Shown piece after piece: positions 8,213 through 16,506 of a stretch of DNA of 36,689 bases. Position 1 is the stretch's first letter. Every line of letters starts with the position of its first letter. Both the position numbers and the translations under genes were made by a program. The DNA is from Verrucomicrobiota bacterium (GTDB lineage: Bacteria > Verrucomicrobiota > Verrucomicrobiia > Palsa-1439), in assembly GCA_003164675.1 (NCBI GenBank), contig PLTX01000115.1:809-37497 (forward strand). The letters are read 5' to 3'. The notes beneath the pieces were generated by a model. The model did not search any database, was not told the DNA's origin, and worked only from the letters and a program-made list of their open reading frames with translations.

Positions 8213-8923
8213 ATGGAATTGCGTGTTCGTGAAGTGGCGAAGCTGTTCGCCGTCCCAGAAAAGAGAATTTACGAGTGGATCGACGACAAGGGCTTGCCCG
8301 CTCGCCAGATTAGCGGCCAGTACCGATTCAACCGGGCCGAGTTGCTGGAGTGGGCCACGGCGCGCCAGGTCCATCTCTCCAGCGAGATTTTCGGCGGACA
8401 GGAAAACGGTTCCGGACCGCCACCCAGTTTGGCCGCCGCCCTGGAGGCCGGGGGAATTTTTCACGGGGTTGGTGTTTCCGACCGCGAATCGGCATTGCGA
8501 GAGATTGTTAAAAGCATGCCCCTTCCCGATAATGTGGATCGTGAGCTTCTTTTCGACGTGCTGCTGGCGCGCGAAGCACTGCAATCCACGGGCGTTGGCG
8601 ACGGCATCGCGATCCCACACGTGCGTAACCCCGTCGTGCTGCATGTTCCGAGAGCCATGGTCAGCCTCTGTCTGCTCGCCGCTCCCATTGAGTTTGGGGC
8701 AATGGACGGCAAACCGGTGCATGCGTTGTTTTCAGTGATCAGTCCAACGGTGCGAACGCACCTGCACCTGCTATCGCGGTTGGCGTTTGCACTGCACGAT
8801 GCCGGATTCAAGGCAGCGGTAGCGCGTCGCGCGCCTGCGGATGAAATACTGAAAGAGGCGCATCGCGTCGAAGCAGGTCTTGCCCAGCCCGTCATCGCTG
8901 CCACCAAGGAGGGGCAACGATGA
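8213..8923 (+). CDS. HTH-EIIA fusion protein (excisionase/MerR-like HTH plus PTS EIIA type 2)
   Basis: 236 aa. Residues 1-55 are a helix-turn-helix of the excisionase/MerR type (LRVREVAKLFAVPEKRIYEW, then a GQYRFNRAELLEW wing). Residues about 72-225 are a PTS_EIIA_2 domain with active-site H136 in GDGIAIPHVRNP. This joins a DNA-binding domain to a phosphoryl-accepting domain, as expected for a regulator reading the PTS phosphorylation state. The stop overlaps the start of hyfB (ATGA at 8920-8923), so it is translationally coupled to the membrane complex. It may control this operon or post-translationally tune the complex; neither is shown by the sequence alone. Confidence 0.85.
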   Translation: MELRVREVAKLFAVPEKRIYEWIDDKGLPARQISGQYRFNRAELLEWATARQVHLSSEIFGGQENGSGPPPSLAAALEAGGIFHGVGVSDRESALREIVKSMPLPDNVDRELLFDVLLAREALQSTGVGDGIAIPHVRNPVVLHVPRAMVSLCLLAAPIEFGAMDGKPVHALFSVISPTVRTHLHLLSRLAFALHDAGFKAAVARRAPADEILKEAHRVEAGLAQPVIAATKEGQR

Positions 8924-10887
8924 CGGTGTTGCTGGTCGCCGTCGCAGTTCTTGTCTGTAGCGGCTTGGCCGCACTGTTGGCCAGTGGGTCGCCGCGGGCT
9001 GCAACGGCGCTCGGCGCGGGCGGCGCGGTGGTGGCGTGCGTCATTGGGTTGATCGCTGCCGTTCCCTTTCTGTTTGGCACACCGGCGGAGTCGTTGCGGC
9101 TCGCGTGGAACGTGCCCTACGGCACTTTCTTCGTTGAGGTGGACGCGCTCTCAGCATTCTTTCTCCTGCCGATCTTCGGCCTGTCTGCGCTGGCGGCCGT
9201 GTACGGCACGGAGTATCTACAGGCCTGGCGCGGGCGCAAATCGCCCGGTGCGACGTGGTTCTTCTATAATTTTCTGGTCGCGAGCATGGTACTGGTGGTG
9301 CTGGCCCGCAATGGCGTGCTGTTTCTGGTCGCGTGGGAGACGATGGCACTGACCTCATACTTCCTCGTAACGCTCGATCACGAACAGGACAGCGTGCGCG
9401 AGGCGGGTTGGACGTACCTGGTGGCGTCACATCTGGGCACGGCATTTCTGCTGGCGATGTTCGTGTTGCTGGGCCGCAGCAGCGGCTCGCTCGATTTTGA
9501 CCGGTACTCTTCCGCCAACGCCAGCGCGCTGTTCCTGTTGGCGCTGGTGGGCTTCGGAACGAAGGCGGGCTTCATGCCGTTGCATGTGTGGCTACCGGAA
9601 GCGCACCCGGCCGCGCCGAGTCATGTATCCGCCCTGATGTCGGGCGTGATGATCAAAATGGGAATCTACGGACTGCTGCGCACGTTGACGTTTCTCGGTC
9701 CACCGCCGGCGTGGTGGGGTTGGGTGCTCATCGGTGTCGGACTCACATCGGGTGTGCTCGGCGTGCTGTTTGCTCTGGCGCAGCATGATCTGAAGCGCCT
9801 ACTCGCCTACCACAGCGTGGAGAACATTGGAATCATCGCATTGGGATTGGGCGTTGGACTGGTCGGCGTGAGCAACGGGTCGCCCGTGCTGGCGGTACTC
9901 GGCTTCGGTGGCGGACTGCTGCACGTGCTGAACCACGCGTTGTTCAAGGGCTTGCTGTTCCTCGGCGCCGGGTCCGTGCTGCATGGTGCTGGCACGCGAG
10001 AGATTGATCATCTTGGCGGGCTGGCAAAACGGATGCCGTGGACGGCGGCGACATTTCTGGTGGGCGCAGTGGCGATTTCAGGTCTGCCGCCGTTGAACGG
10101 TTTTGTCAGCGAGTTCCTGATTTACCTCGGCGCGTTCAATGGCGTCACGCAACGCGCTGGCGTGGCCGTGCCACTGCTGGCAGCGATTGCCGGCTTGGCG
10201 CTGATCGGCGGCCTGGCAGCCGCCTGTTTCACCAAAGCATTTGGAGTTGTTTTTCTCGGCGAACCCCGCAGCGAGCACGCGGCGCGCGCACACGAGGCCG
10301 GCGCGGCGATGCGCTGGCCGATGGCGCTGCTGGCCGTCGGCTGTGCGCTGATCGGTTTTTGCGCGCCATTCGTAGTGCGATCGTTGGCGAGCGTGCTCCC
10401 GTTGGTGAGCGGGCTGGCGCCGGAGACAGTCGGTGAGAAGTTGGCCGACGCTGTTGCTCCGTTGCGGTTCGTGATCGCCGGCAGCGTCGCGTTTCTGGTG
10501 CTCGTGGCCGGGCTGGCGTGGGCACGCCGCCGATTACTGAGAGGGCGGACGATGGCGGAAACCGTCACGTGGGACTGCGGGTACGCGCAACCGTCGGCAC
10601 GAATGCAGTATACCGCCTCGTCGTTTGCGCAACCATTGACCACGTTGTTCGCGCCGCTGCTGCGCACGCGATGCAAGCTGACTGCGCCCGAAGGATATTT
10701 CCCTCGTGCCGCGTCGCTGTCCACTGAGACCCCCGATGCCGCGCGGGTGGCGTTGTATGAGCCGGCATTTTCCGGTGTGGGCTGGGTGCTCGCGCGGATG
10801 CGCTGGCTGCAACAAGGCCGCATCCAGCTCTACGTGTTATACATCGCGCTGACGTTGCTGGTGTTGCTGGTGTGGAAGCTGGGGTAA
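8920..10887 (+). CDS. hyfB: Complex I-like antiporter subunit, HyfB/NuoL family
   Basis: 655 aa, with AAGGAGGGG ending 5 nt before the ATG. Polytopic Mrp-antiporter-type subunit with E140 (AWETMALTSYF), K215 in GTKAGFMPLHVWLPEAHP and K246 in SGVMIKMGIYGLLR, the charged residues of the proton pathway. The C-terminal region has a WDCGYAQPSARMQYTASSFA segment typical of HyfB-type rather than NuoL subunits. It should translocate ions across the cytoplasmic membrane, driven by electron transfer in the HyfG/HyfI arm. Followed 3 bp later by hyfC. Confidence 0.93.
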   Translation: MTVLLVAVAVLVCSGLAALLASGSPRAATALGAGGAVVACVIGLIAAVPFLFGTPAESLRLAWNVPYGTFFVEVDALSAFFLLPIFGLSALAAVYGTEYLQAWRGRKSPGATWFFYNFLVASMVLVVLARNGVLFLVAWETMALTSYFLVTLDHEQDSVREAGWTYLVASHLGTAFLLAMFVLLGRSSGSLDFDRYSSANASALFLLALVGFGTKAGFMPLHVWLPEAHPAAPSHVSALMSGVMIKMGIYGLLRTLTFLGPPPAWWGWVLIGVGLTSGVLGVLFALAQHDLKRLLAYHSVENIGIIALGLGVGLVGVSNGSPVLAVLGFGGGLLHVLNHALFKGLLFLGAGSVLHGAGTREIDHLGGLAKRMPWTAATFLVGAVAISGLPPLNGFVSEFLIYLGAFNGVTQRAGVAVPLLAAIAGLALIGGLAAACFTKAFGVVFLGEPRSEHAARAHEAGAAMRWPMALLAVGCALIGFCAPFVVRSLASVLPLVSGLAPETVGEKLADAVAPLRFVIAGSVAFLVLVAGLAWARRRLLRGRTMAETVTWDCGYAQPSARMQYTASSFAQPLTTLFAPLLRTRCKLTAPEGYFPRAASLSTETPDAARVALYEPAFSGVGWVLARMRWLQQGRIQLYVLYIALTLLVLLVWKLG

Positions 10888-10890
10888 ACG

Positions 10891-11802
10891 ATGCGCGCAA
10901 CCTCCTTCATCCACCCATTACTCGCTCTGGTGTTGTCGCCGCTGATGCTGGGCGTGATCAACCGTACCAAGGCATGGTTTGCGGGGCGGTGTGGGCAGCC
11001 GGTGCTGCAGGCGTATTACGATCTCTCGAAGTTGCTGCGAAAGGGCGCGGTGTACAGCCGGACGACGACCTGGGTGTTTCGCGCCGGGCCAATTGTCGGG
11101 TTGGCGGCCGTGCTGGAGGCGACAGCGCTGGTGCCGCTGGGCGGCGAGCCGGCGCCGCTGGCGTTCACGGGGGATTTAATCCTGCTGGCGTACGTGCTGG
11201 GACTGATGAGGTTCTTCACAGTGGCGGCAGCGTTGGATACCGGATCGAGCTTCGAAGGAATGGGGGCAAGCCGTGAGGTGACGTTCTCGGCGTTGGCGGA
11301 GCCAGCGTTGTTGCTCGGGCTGGCGGCGGTAGCGCGACTGACCGGCAGTCTCTCGCTGTCCGGCATGTACGCTGCGATGTCGCTGGAAACCTGGCGGCAA
11401 GCCGGCCCGGTGTTGGCGCTGGTGACCGCCGCGTTGATGGTGGTGCTGTTGGCCGAGAACGCGCGCCTTCCTGTGGACGATCCGAACACACATCTCGAAC
11501 TGACGATGATCCACGAAGTGATGGTGCTGGACCATAGCGGGCCGGACCTTGCGTTCATCCTGTACGGCGCGGCGCTGAAATTGTGGGTGCTGGCAGCGTT
11601 ATTGGTGGGGTTGCTATTGCCAGTCCGCACGGGCAACGCGTGGCTGGACGTCGGCGCGGCATTGGGTGGGATGTTCGCCGTGGCGGTCGCCGTGGGCGTC
11701 GTGGAATCTTCGATGGCGCGGCTGCGGTTGTTGCGCGTGCCGCAATTGCTGGTGGGGGCAGGTGCCTTGGTGGCGCTCGCGCTCATTCTGACCCTGAGGT
11801 GA
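10891..11802 (+). CDS. hyfC: Membrane anchor subunit, HyfC/HycD (NuoH-like)
   Basis: 303 aa with about eight TM helices. Family signatures are TGSSFEGMGASREV (117-130) and AENARLPVDDPNTHLELTMI (188-207) followed by HEVM. This is the interface subunit that connects the peripheral Fe-S/large-subunit module to the antiporter-like subunits in group 4 hydrogenases and complex I. The conserved acidic residues of the loops are present. Lies 3 bp after hyfB and 4 bp before hyfE, clearly co-transcribed. Confidence 0.93.
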   Translation: MRATSFIHPLLALVLSPLMLGVINRTKAWFAGRCGQPVLQAYYDLSKLLRKGAVYSRTTTWVFRAGPIVGLAAVLEATALVPLGGEPAPLAFTGDLILLAYVLGLMRFFTVAAALDTGSSFEGMGASREVTFSALAEPALLLGLAAVARLTGSLSLSGMYAAMSLETWRQAGPVLALVTAALMVVLLAENARLPVDDPNTHLELTMIHEVMVLDHSGPDLAFILYGAALKLWVLAALLVGLLLPVRTGNAWLDVGAALGGMFAVAVAVGVVESSMARLRLLRVPQLLVGAGALVALALILTLR

Positions 11803-11806
11803 CGCC

Positions 11807-12445
11807 ATGACTCCGGATATCATCTTGATTCTCGTCGTGCTGACCAACCTGCGACTGCTGGGAGCGAGCCGGATTGGGGCGAGCGTGCGCACGGTGGCGG
11901 TGCAGGGAATTCTGCTTGGACTGCTGGCGCTGCTGGCGCATCACGGCGAATCGTCGTCGAGCGTGTGGCTGGTGGCGGTCGGCGGCGCGGTGCTGAAGGG
12001 CGTAGTGTTTCCGTGGCTGCTGTTCCGGGCACTGCGGTCAGCGGAAGTGGAACGCGAGGTCGAGCCGTTCGTCGGACCGATTGCCTCGCTGCTGGCCGGT
12101 GTGGCGGCGCTGGGGGTGTCGTTGTGGCTGGCGCAGCGGCTGCCGTTGCCGGAGGGGGCGCACTCGTCGGTGCTGGTGGCGGTGGCCTTGTTCTCCATCC
12201 TGGTCGGTTTGTTTCTGATCGTGGCGCGCAAGAAGGCGATCAGCCAGGTGCTCGGGTTTCTGGTGATGGAGAACGGCATCTACACGTTCGGCGTGGGGTT
12301 GGTGCGGGAATCGCCGTTGCTGGTGGAACTCGGCGTGATGCTGGACGTGTTCGTGGCGGTGTTTGTGATGGGTATTGCCCTCTTCCACATCAGCCGCGAG
12401 TTCGATCACATCGACACCCATGAACTAACGACCCTGAAGGACTAA
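11807..12445 (+). CDS. hyfE: HyfE-like (NuoK-containing) membrane subunit
   Basis: 212 aa, six or more TM helices, with a NuoK-like second half containing FLVMENGIYTFGVGLVRESP, in which the buried Glu and the Gly-rich helix are typical. HyfE proteins combine an extra N-terminal helical region with the NuoK fold. The C-terminal HISREFDHIDTHELTTLKD tail is a usual HyfE ending. Position between hyfC and hyfF matches the order hyfB-C-E-F of group 4 complexes, with hyfD absent. Confidence 0.9.
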   Translation: MTPDIILILVVLTNLRLLGASRIGASVRTVAVQGILLGLLALLAHHGESSSSVWLVAVGGAVLKGVVFPWLLFRALRSAEVEREVEPFVGPIASLLAGVAALGVSLWLAQRLPLPEGAHSSVLVAVALFSILVGLFLIVARKKAISQVLGFLVMENGIYTFGVGLVRESPLLVELGVMLDVFVAVFVMGIALFHISREFDHIDTHELTTLKD

Positions 12446-12450
12446 CGATC

Positions 12451-13902
12451 ATGGTGCTTGCTCTGATTTTGATTCCTGCGGTGATCGGTGGCGGCGCATT
12501 TTTCGTGCGGAACGATCTATTGCGCCGCGTGCTGTTGCTGGCGATCGCCGTGACGCACGCCGGGCTGACAGTGGCGTGCTGGGTGTGGCGACCGGCCGCA
12601 ACGGCCAGCGGATGGTTGGCGCTCGATGCGGCAGGGCTGTTATTTCTGAGCATCACGAGCGGGCTGTTTCTGGCGGCGACGGTGTATGCGGTCCCCTACC
12701 TGCGACGCGAGCATGATCGTATGACCCGCGATGCGGTAGAGGGTTTCCTGTTTTCCAACGCACCCGAAGCCACGTTCACCGGTTGCCTGCTATTATTCCT
12801 GGCGGCGATGACGCTGGTGACGGTGAGCCAGCACGTCGGTCTGCTCTGGGTGGCAGTGGAGGCAACCACCCTGGCCAGCGCCCCGCTGATTTATTTCCAC
12901 CGGCATCACCGGTCGCTCGAAGCTGCCTGGAAATATCTCCTGATCTGTTCGGTTGGGATCGCGCTGGCGTTGCTGGGCAATTTCTTTTTAGCAGTGGCGG
13001 CCGGATCGACCCCGTTGGTGTTCAGCGAACTGGCTGCACGGTCCGGTCAACTCAACGTGCCCTGGCTGAAGGCGGCATTCCTGTTGGTGCTGGTCGGTTA
13101 CGGGACCAAGATGGGGCTGGCGCCGCTGCACACGTGGCTGCCGGATGCGCACAGTGAATCACCGTCAGTCATCTCGGCGCTGTTGTCCGGCGCGCTCTTG
13201 AACTGCGCGTTTCTGGGGATCATTCGTACCCAGCAGGTGTGCGCCGCGGCGGGGCTGGGCGACTTTTCCCGGGGGCTGCTGGTCGACTTCGGACTGATTT
13301 CGATGGCGGTAGCGGCGGCGTTCATCGTCGGTCAGACGGATTTCAAGCGGATGCTGGCCTACTCCAGCGTCGAGCACATGGGCATCCTCGCTCTCGGCGT
13401 GGGGCTGGGCGGCGCGGGTGTGTTCGGCGCAATGCTGCACGCCGTGAATCACTCGCTGACGAAGGCGATGCTGTTCCTCGTGGCCGGCAACATCCTCGGC
13501 GCGTACGGCACGAAATCCACAGCGAATGTGCGGGGCGTGTTGCGGGTGTTGCCGGTGTCGGGCGTGCTCTGGGTGGCGGGCTTGCTGGCAATCACGGGCT
13601 CGCCGCCGTTCGGGCCGTTCCTGAGCGAGTTCGTGATTTTGAAGGCGGCGCTGGATGCAGGGCGCACCGGCGTGGCGGTGACGTACCTGGCGCTGCTGGC
13701 GGTGATTTTCATCGGCATGTCGACAATCATGCTACGGATGGCCCAAGGCGTGTCAGTGCGCGTTGAGCCGCGACGCGAATCCTGGACGGCAGTTGTGCCG
13801 CCCGCGGTTCTGGCGACGGTGGTGCTGATGCTGGGTGTTTATTTGCCGGGCCGGTTGACGCAACTGCTCCAGGAGACAGCCCGGTTGTTGGGAGGCATGT
13901 GA
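12451..13902 (+). CDS. hyfF: Complex I-like antiporter subunit, HyfF (NuoN/M family)
   Basis: 483 aa polytopic protein. Conserved ion-pathway residues include E137 (VAVEATTLASAP) and K220 in GTKMGLAPLHTWLPDAHSES, plus a SGALLN helix and the FKRMLAYSSVEHMG motif. It is the second antiporter-like subunit of the complex, so with hyfB there are two potential ion channels plus the HyfC/HyfE pathway. The stop codon overlaps the next start (TGATG) at 13900-13904. Confidence 0.93.
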   Translation: MVLALILIPAVIGGGAFFVRNDLLRRVLLLAIAVTHAGLTVACWVWRPAATASGWLALDAAGLLFLSITSGLFLAATVYAVPYLRREHDRMTRDAVEGFLFSNAPEATFTGCLLLFLAAMTLVTVSQHVGLLWVAVEATTLASAPLIYFHRHHRSLEAAWKYLLICSVGIALALLGNFFLAVAAGSTPLVFSELAARSGQLNVPWLKAAFLLVLVGYGTKMGLAPLHTWLPDAHSESPSVISALLSGALLNCAFLGIIRTQQVCAAAGLGDFSRGLLVDFGLISMAVAAAFIVGQTDFKRMLAYSSVEHMGILALGVGLGGAGVFGAMLHAVNHSLTKAMLFLVAGNILGAYGTKSTANVRGVLRVLPVSGVLWVAGLLAITGSPPFGPFLSEFVILKAALDAGRTGVAVTYLALLAVIFIGMSTIMLRMAQGVSVRVEPRRESWTAVVPPAVLATVVLMLGVYLPGRLTQLLQETARLLGGM

Positions 13903-15410
13903 TGACTCTCCCGCTCCACAACGGCGAACAATTGAATCGCGCAAAGATTCCGCAGCAGAACGTTGCGGAGTTTCGCCAACAGGTGATCGCACGCGTGCGC
14001 GAGGGGGCGCGCGTCGCCGCGTTGTTCGGTCTGCCGGGCAACGGCAGCGTGCCGATGCTGGCTGTACTGGCCAACGGCGTGTCGGGGAAGTTGGAGTTGG
14101 TCGGCACGGAAATCAGCGGTGAGTATCCGGCGCTGACGCCCGACGTTCCGCAGGTGCACTTGTTCGAGCGCGAACTCGCCGAGCAATGCGGCGTGATCCC
14201 GAAAGGCCATCCGTGGCTGAAGCCGGTGCGTTTCGTCAAATCGCTACGCCCCGGCCACGACACCTGGGGCCGGGCCGCCAACGAACAGCCGCTCGTCGGC
14301 GTGACCAATTTCTACCGCGTCGAAGGCGACGAAGTGCATGAAGTAGCGGTCGGGCCGGTGCATGCGGGCGTGATCGAGCCCGGGCATTTCCGCTTCCAGT
14401 GTCATGGCGAGGATGTGTTGCACCTGGAGATTTCACTCGGCTACCAGCATCGCGGCGTCGAGCGGGCACTGCTGGGCGGTCCAAACAAACGCACGATTCA
14501 TTACATGGAAACACTGGCGGGCGACACCACGGTCGGGCACGCAACAGCGTACTGTCAGGCCATCGAAGCCCTGGCGGGCTGCAAGCCACCGGCCCGGGCG
14601 CAAGTGTTGCGCGGCGTGGCGCTGGAACTGGAGCGGCTCGCCAATCACACCGGTGACCTCGGCGCGTTGGCGGGTGACGTGGGCTACCTGCCGACGCAGT
14701 CATTTTGCGGGCGGTTGCGGGGCGATTTCCTGAACATGACCGCACTGGTGTGCGGCAGTCGATTCGGCCGTGGCTTGGTGCGGCCGGGTGGCGTGGTTTT
14801 TGACGTGGACGAGGCGCGCATCGGGCAGTTGCGCGAGCGGCTGGAGCAGGCGCTACGCGATGTGACAAGCGCGGTAAACCTGCTGTGGAACACCTCGTCG
14901 GTGCGCGGGCGCCTCGAAAGAACCGGCGTGCTCACGACGGAGACCGCTCGCGAGATCGGTTTGGTCGGCGTGGTAGCGCGGGCGTGCGGACTGGAGCGGG
15001 ACGCGCGGCAGGAATTCCCGTCGGGGATTTACCAGTTCGTACAGATTCCCGTCTCGACCTATCACACGGGCGATGCGTTCGCGCGGGCGTACGTGCGCTG
15101 GCTGGAAATCCAGCGGTCGGTGGCATTCGTGCGCGAGCAACTCAACGCGCTGCCGGCCGGGCCCGTGCGCGCAAAAGTCGGTCCGCTGGCGAACAACGCA
15201 ACCGTCGTCACCATGGTGGAGGGCTGGCGCGGGGAGATTTGCCATGCGGCATTGACGGACGCGACCGGGCGCTTCGCCCACTACAAGGTGGTTGATCCGT
15301 CGTTCCACAATTGGTTCGGCTTGGCGCTGGCATTGCGCAACCAGCAAATCTCCGACTTCCCGCTGTGCAACAAGAGTTTCAACTTGTCTTATTGCGGACA
15401 CGATTTGTGA
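13902..15410 (+). CDS. hyfG: Hydrogenase-like large subunit (NuoC-NuoD fusion), NiFe ligands missing
   Basis: 502 aa from ATG 13902, six bases after GGAGG; the GTG at 13899 is less likely. An N-terminal NuoC-like domain (about 1-125) is fused to a NuoD/HycE-like domain. Where hydrogenases carry RxCGxCxxxH, this protein has METLAGDTTVGHATAYCQAI (residues 202-221; the position is 204-214): both cysteines are replaced (Ala and Thr) and His is kept. At the C-terminus, in place of DPCxxC there is NKSFNLSYCGHDL: the ligand positions are Ser and Gly, with one Cys displaced by a residue. No cleavable maturation tail follows. It therefore cannot bind a canonical NiFe site and belongs to the Ehr type. 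Substrate unknown, possibly quinone-like or a redox protein. Confidence 0.92.
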   Translation: MTLPLHNGEQLNRAKIPQQNVAEFRQQVIARVREGARVAALFGLPGNGSVPMLAVLANGVSGKLELVGTEISGEYPALTPDVPQVHLFERELAEQCGVIPKGHPWLKPVRFVKSLRPGHDTWGRAANEQPLVGVTNFYRVEGDEVHEVAVGPVHAGVIEPGHFRFQCHGEDVLHLEISLGYQHRGVERALLGGPNKRTIHYMETLAGDTTVGHATAYCQAIEALAGCKPPARAQVLRGVALELERLANHTGDLGALAGDVGYLPTQSFCGRLRGDFLNMTALVCGSRFGRGLVRPGGVVFDVDEARIGQLRERLEQALRDVTSAVNLLWNTSSVRGRLERTGVLTTETAREIGLVGVVARACGLERDARQEFPSGIYQFVQIPVSTYHTGDAFARAYVRWLEIQRSVAFVREQLNALPAGPVRAKVGPLANNATVVTMVEGWRGEICHAALTDATGRFAHYKVVDPSFHNWFGLALALRNQQISDFPLCNKSFNLSYCGHDL

Positions 15411-15418
15411 GGTAACCA

Positions 15419-16195
15419 ATGTTTCGAAACGTCGCCATTCGCCTCCAGCAAGGTCATCGCACCATCGGGTTTCCGAAGGGACAACCGACGCTACCCGATC
15501 GGTTTCGAGGGGTGCCCGTGGTGGACCGGGCGAAATGCCCGGTCGGTTGCCGCGATTGCGTTGAGGCGTGCCCGACCGACGCGATCACGATTGATCGCAA
15601 AGGACTGCGACTGGATCTGGGCCGGTGTTTGTTTTGCACTGACTGTGTCGAGGCGTGTCCGGAACGGGCGATCCGTTACACGCAGGACTTTCGCCTGGCG
15701 GGGCGCAGGCGCGATGACCTCATATTGAACGGCGAGAGTCTCAAACAGGCGGAAGCGCTTGACAAAAAGGCGCGGCGGTTGTTTGGTCGATCGCTGAAAC
15801 TGCGACAGGTCAGCGCCGGCGGGTGCAACGGCTGCGAGGCGGACGTGAACGTGTTGAGCACGGTGGTCTTCGACCTCGGCCGGTTTGGGATTCAGATGGT
15901 TGCCTCGCCGCGTCACGCGGACGGCCTGCTCATTACCGGACCCGTAACCGAGAACATGCGGCTGGCGTTGAAGAAGACCTACGATGCGGCACCGGCACCG
16001 AAGATTGTCATCGCCGTTGGCGCGTGCGCCATATCTGGTGGCCCATACATCAATCATCCCGAACAGCACAACGGCGCGGACAACGTCGTGCCGGTTGACC
16101 TCTACATCCCCGGCTGTCCGCCGCACCCGTTGACGATTCTGGATGGTTTGCTCCGGCTTCTCGGACGGCTTGAAGATGGTCGGCCTGGAGCATAA
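15419..16195 (+). CDS. hyfI: Ferredoxin-fused small subunit (HyfI/NuoB-like)
   Basis: 258 aa. The N-terminal half is a two-cluster ferredoxin: C40/C44/C47/C51 (unusual CxxxCxxCxxxC spacing) and C70/C73/C76/C80. The C-terminal half is NuoB/HycG-like, with C136/C139 in GGCNGCE, C203 in GACAISGG and C233 in PGCPPHP, the ligand set of the N2/proximal [4Fe-4S] cluster. Thus three clusters are predicted, and electron transfer capacity is intact even though the partner large subunit lacks a NiFe site. HyfH and HyfI functions are merged in one chain. Last gene of the operon, 8 bp after hyfG. Confidence 0.92.
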   Translation: MFRNVAIRLQQGHRTIGFPKGQPTLPDRFRGVPVVDRAKCPVGCRDCVEACPTDAITIDRKGLRLDLGRCLFCTDCVEACPERAIRYTQDFRLAGRRRDDLILNGESLKQAEALDKKARRLFGRSLKLRQVSAGGCNGCEADVNVLSTVVFDLGRFGIQMVASPRHADGLLITGPVTENMRLALKKTYDAAPAPKIVIAVGACAISGGPYINHPEQHNGADNVVPVDLYIPGCPPHPLTILDGLLRLLGRLEDGRPGA

Positions 16196-16506
16196 ACCGA
16201 ATCGAACAATTCGCCGGGAGAGTGTCCGTTGAGTGAGAAGAGCGAGCGACAACGTTTGCGCTGTGACAACGGGTTGGTCAGGTCACGAGTACAGAGTCGT
16301 TGAAATCTCGCGCGGCGTCGCTCGTCTTGCGCTGCAGTCCGCGCCCGGGTGCTTGACGCGGCATTTCTGTGAGCATGCTCCACGAAAGATCGTCTGCCCG
16401 ACGTGAAGAAAGAGCTTGTCAGCCGCGATGCTCGCTGCTAGTAGGTTAACCCCCGGCTTGGCCAAAGAGGGCGTTTTTCAACCAAGCGGTGGGGAAGGTC
16501 CCCAGC
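16196..16506. other. Intergenic region after the Ehr operon
   Basis: About 310 bp. A short inverted repeat CGAAT/ATTCG stands just after the hyfI stop but is too weak to call a terminator. GGGGAAGG at 16491-16498 is the ribosome site of the next gene. Nothing else recognised. Confidence 0.4.
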
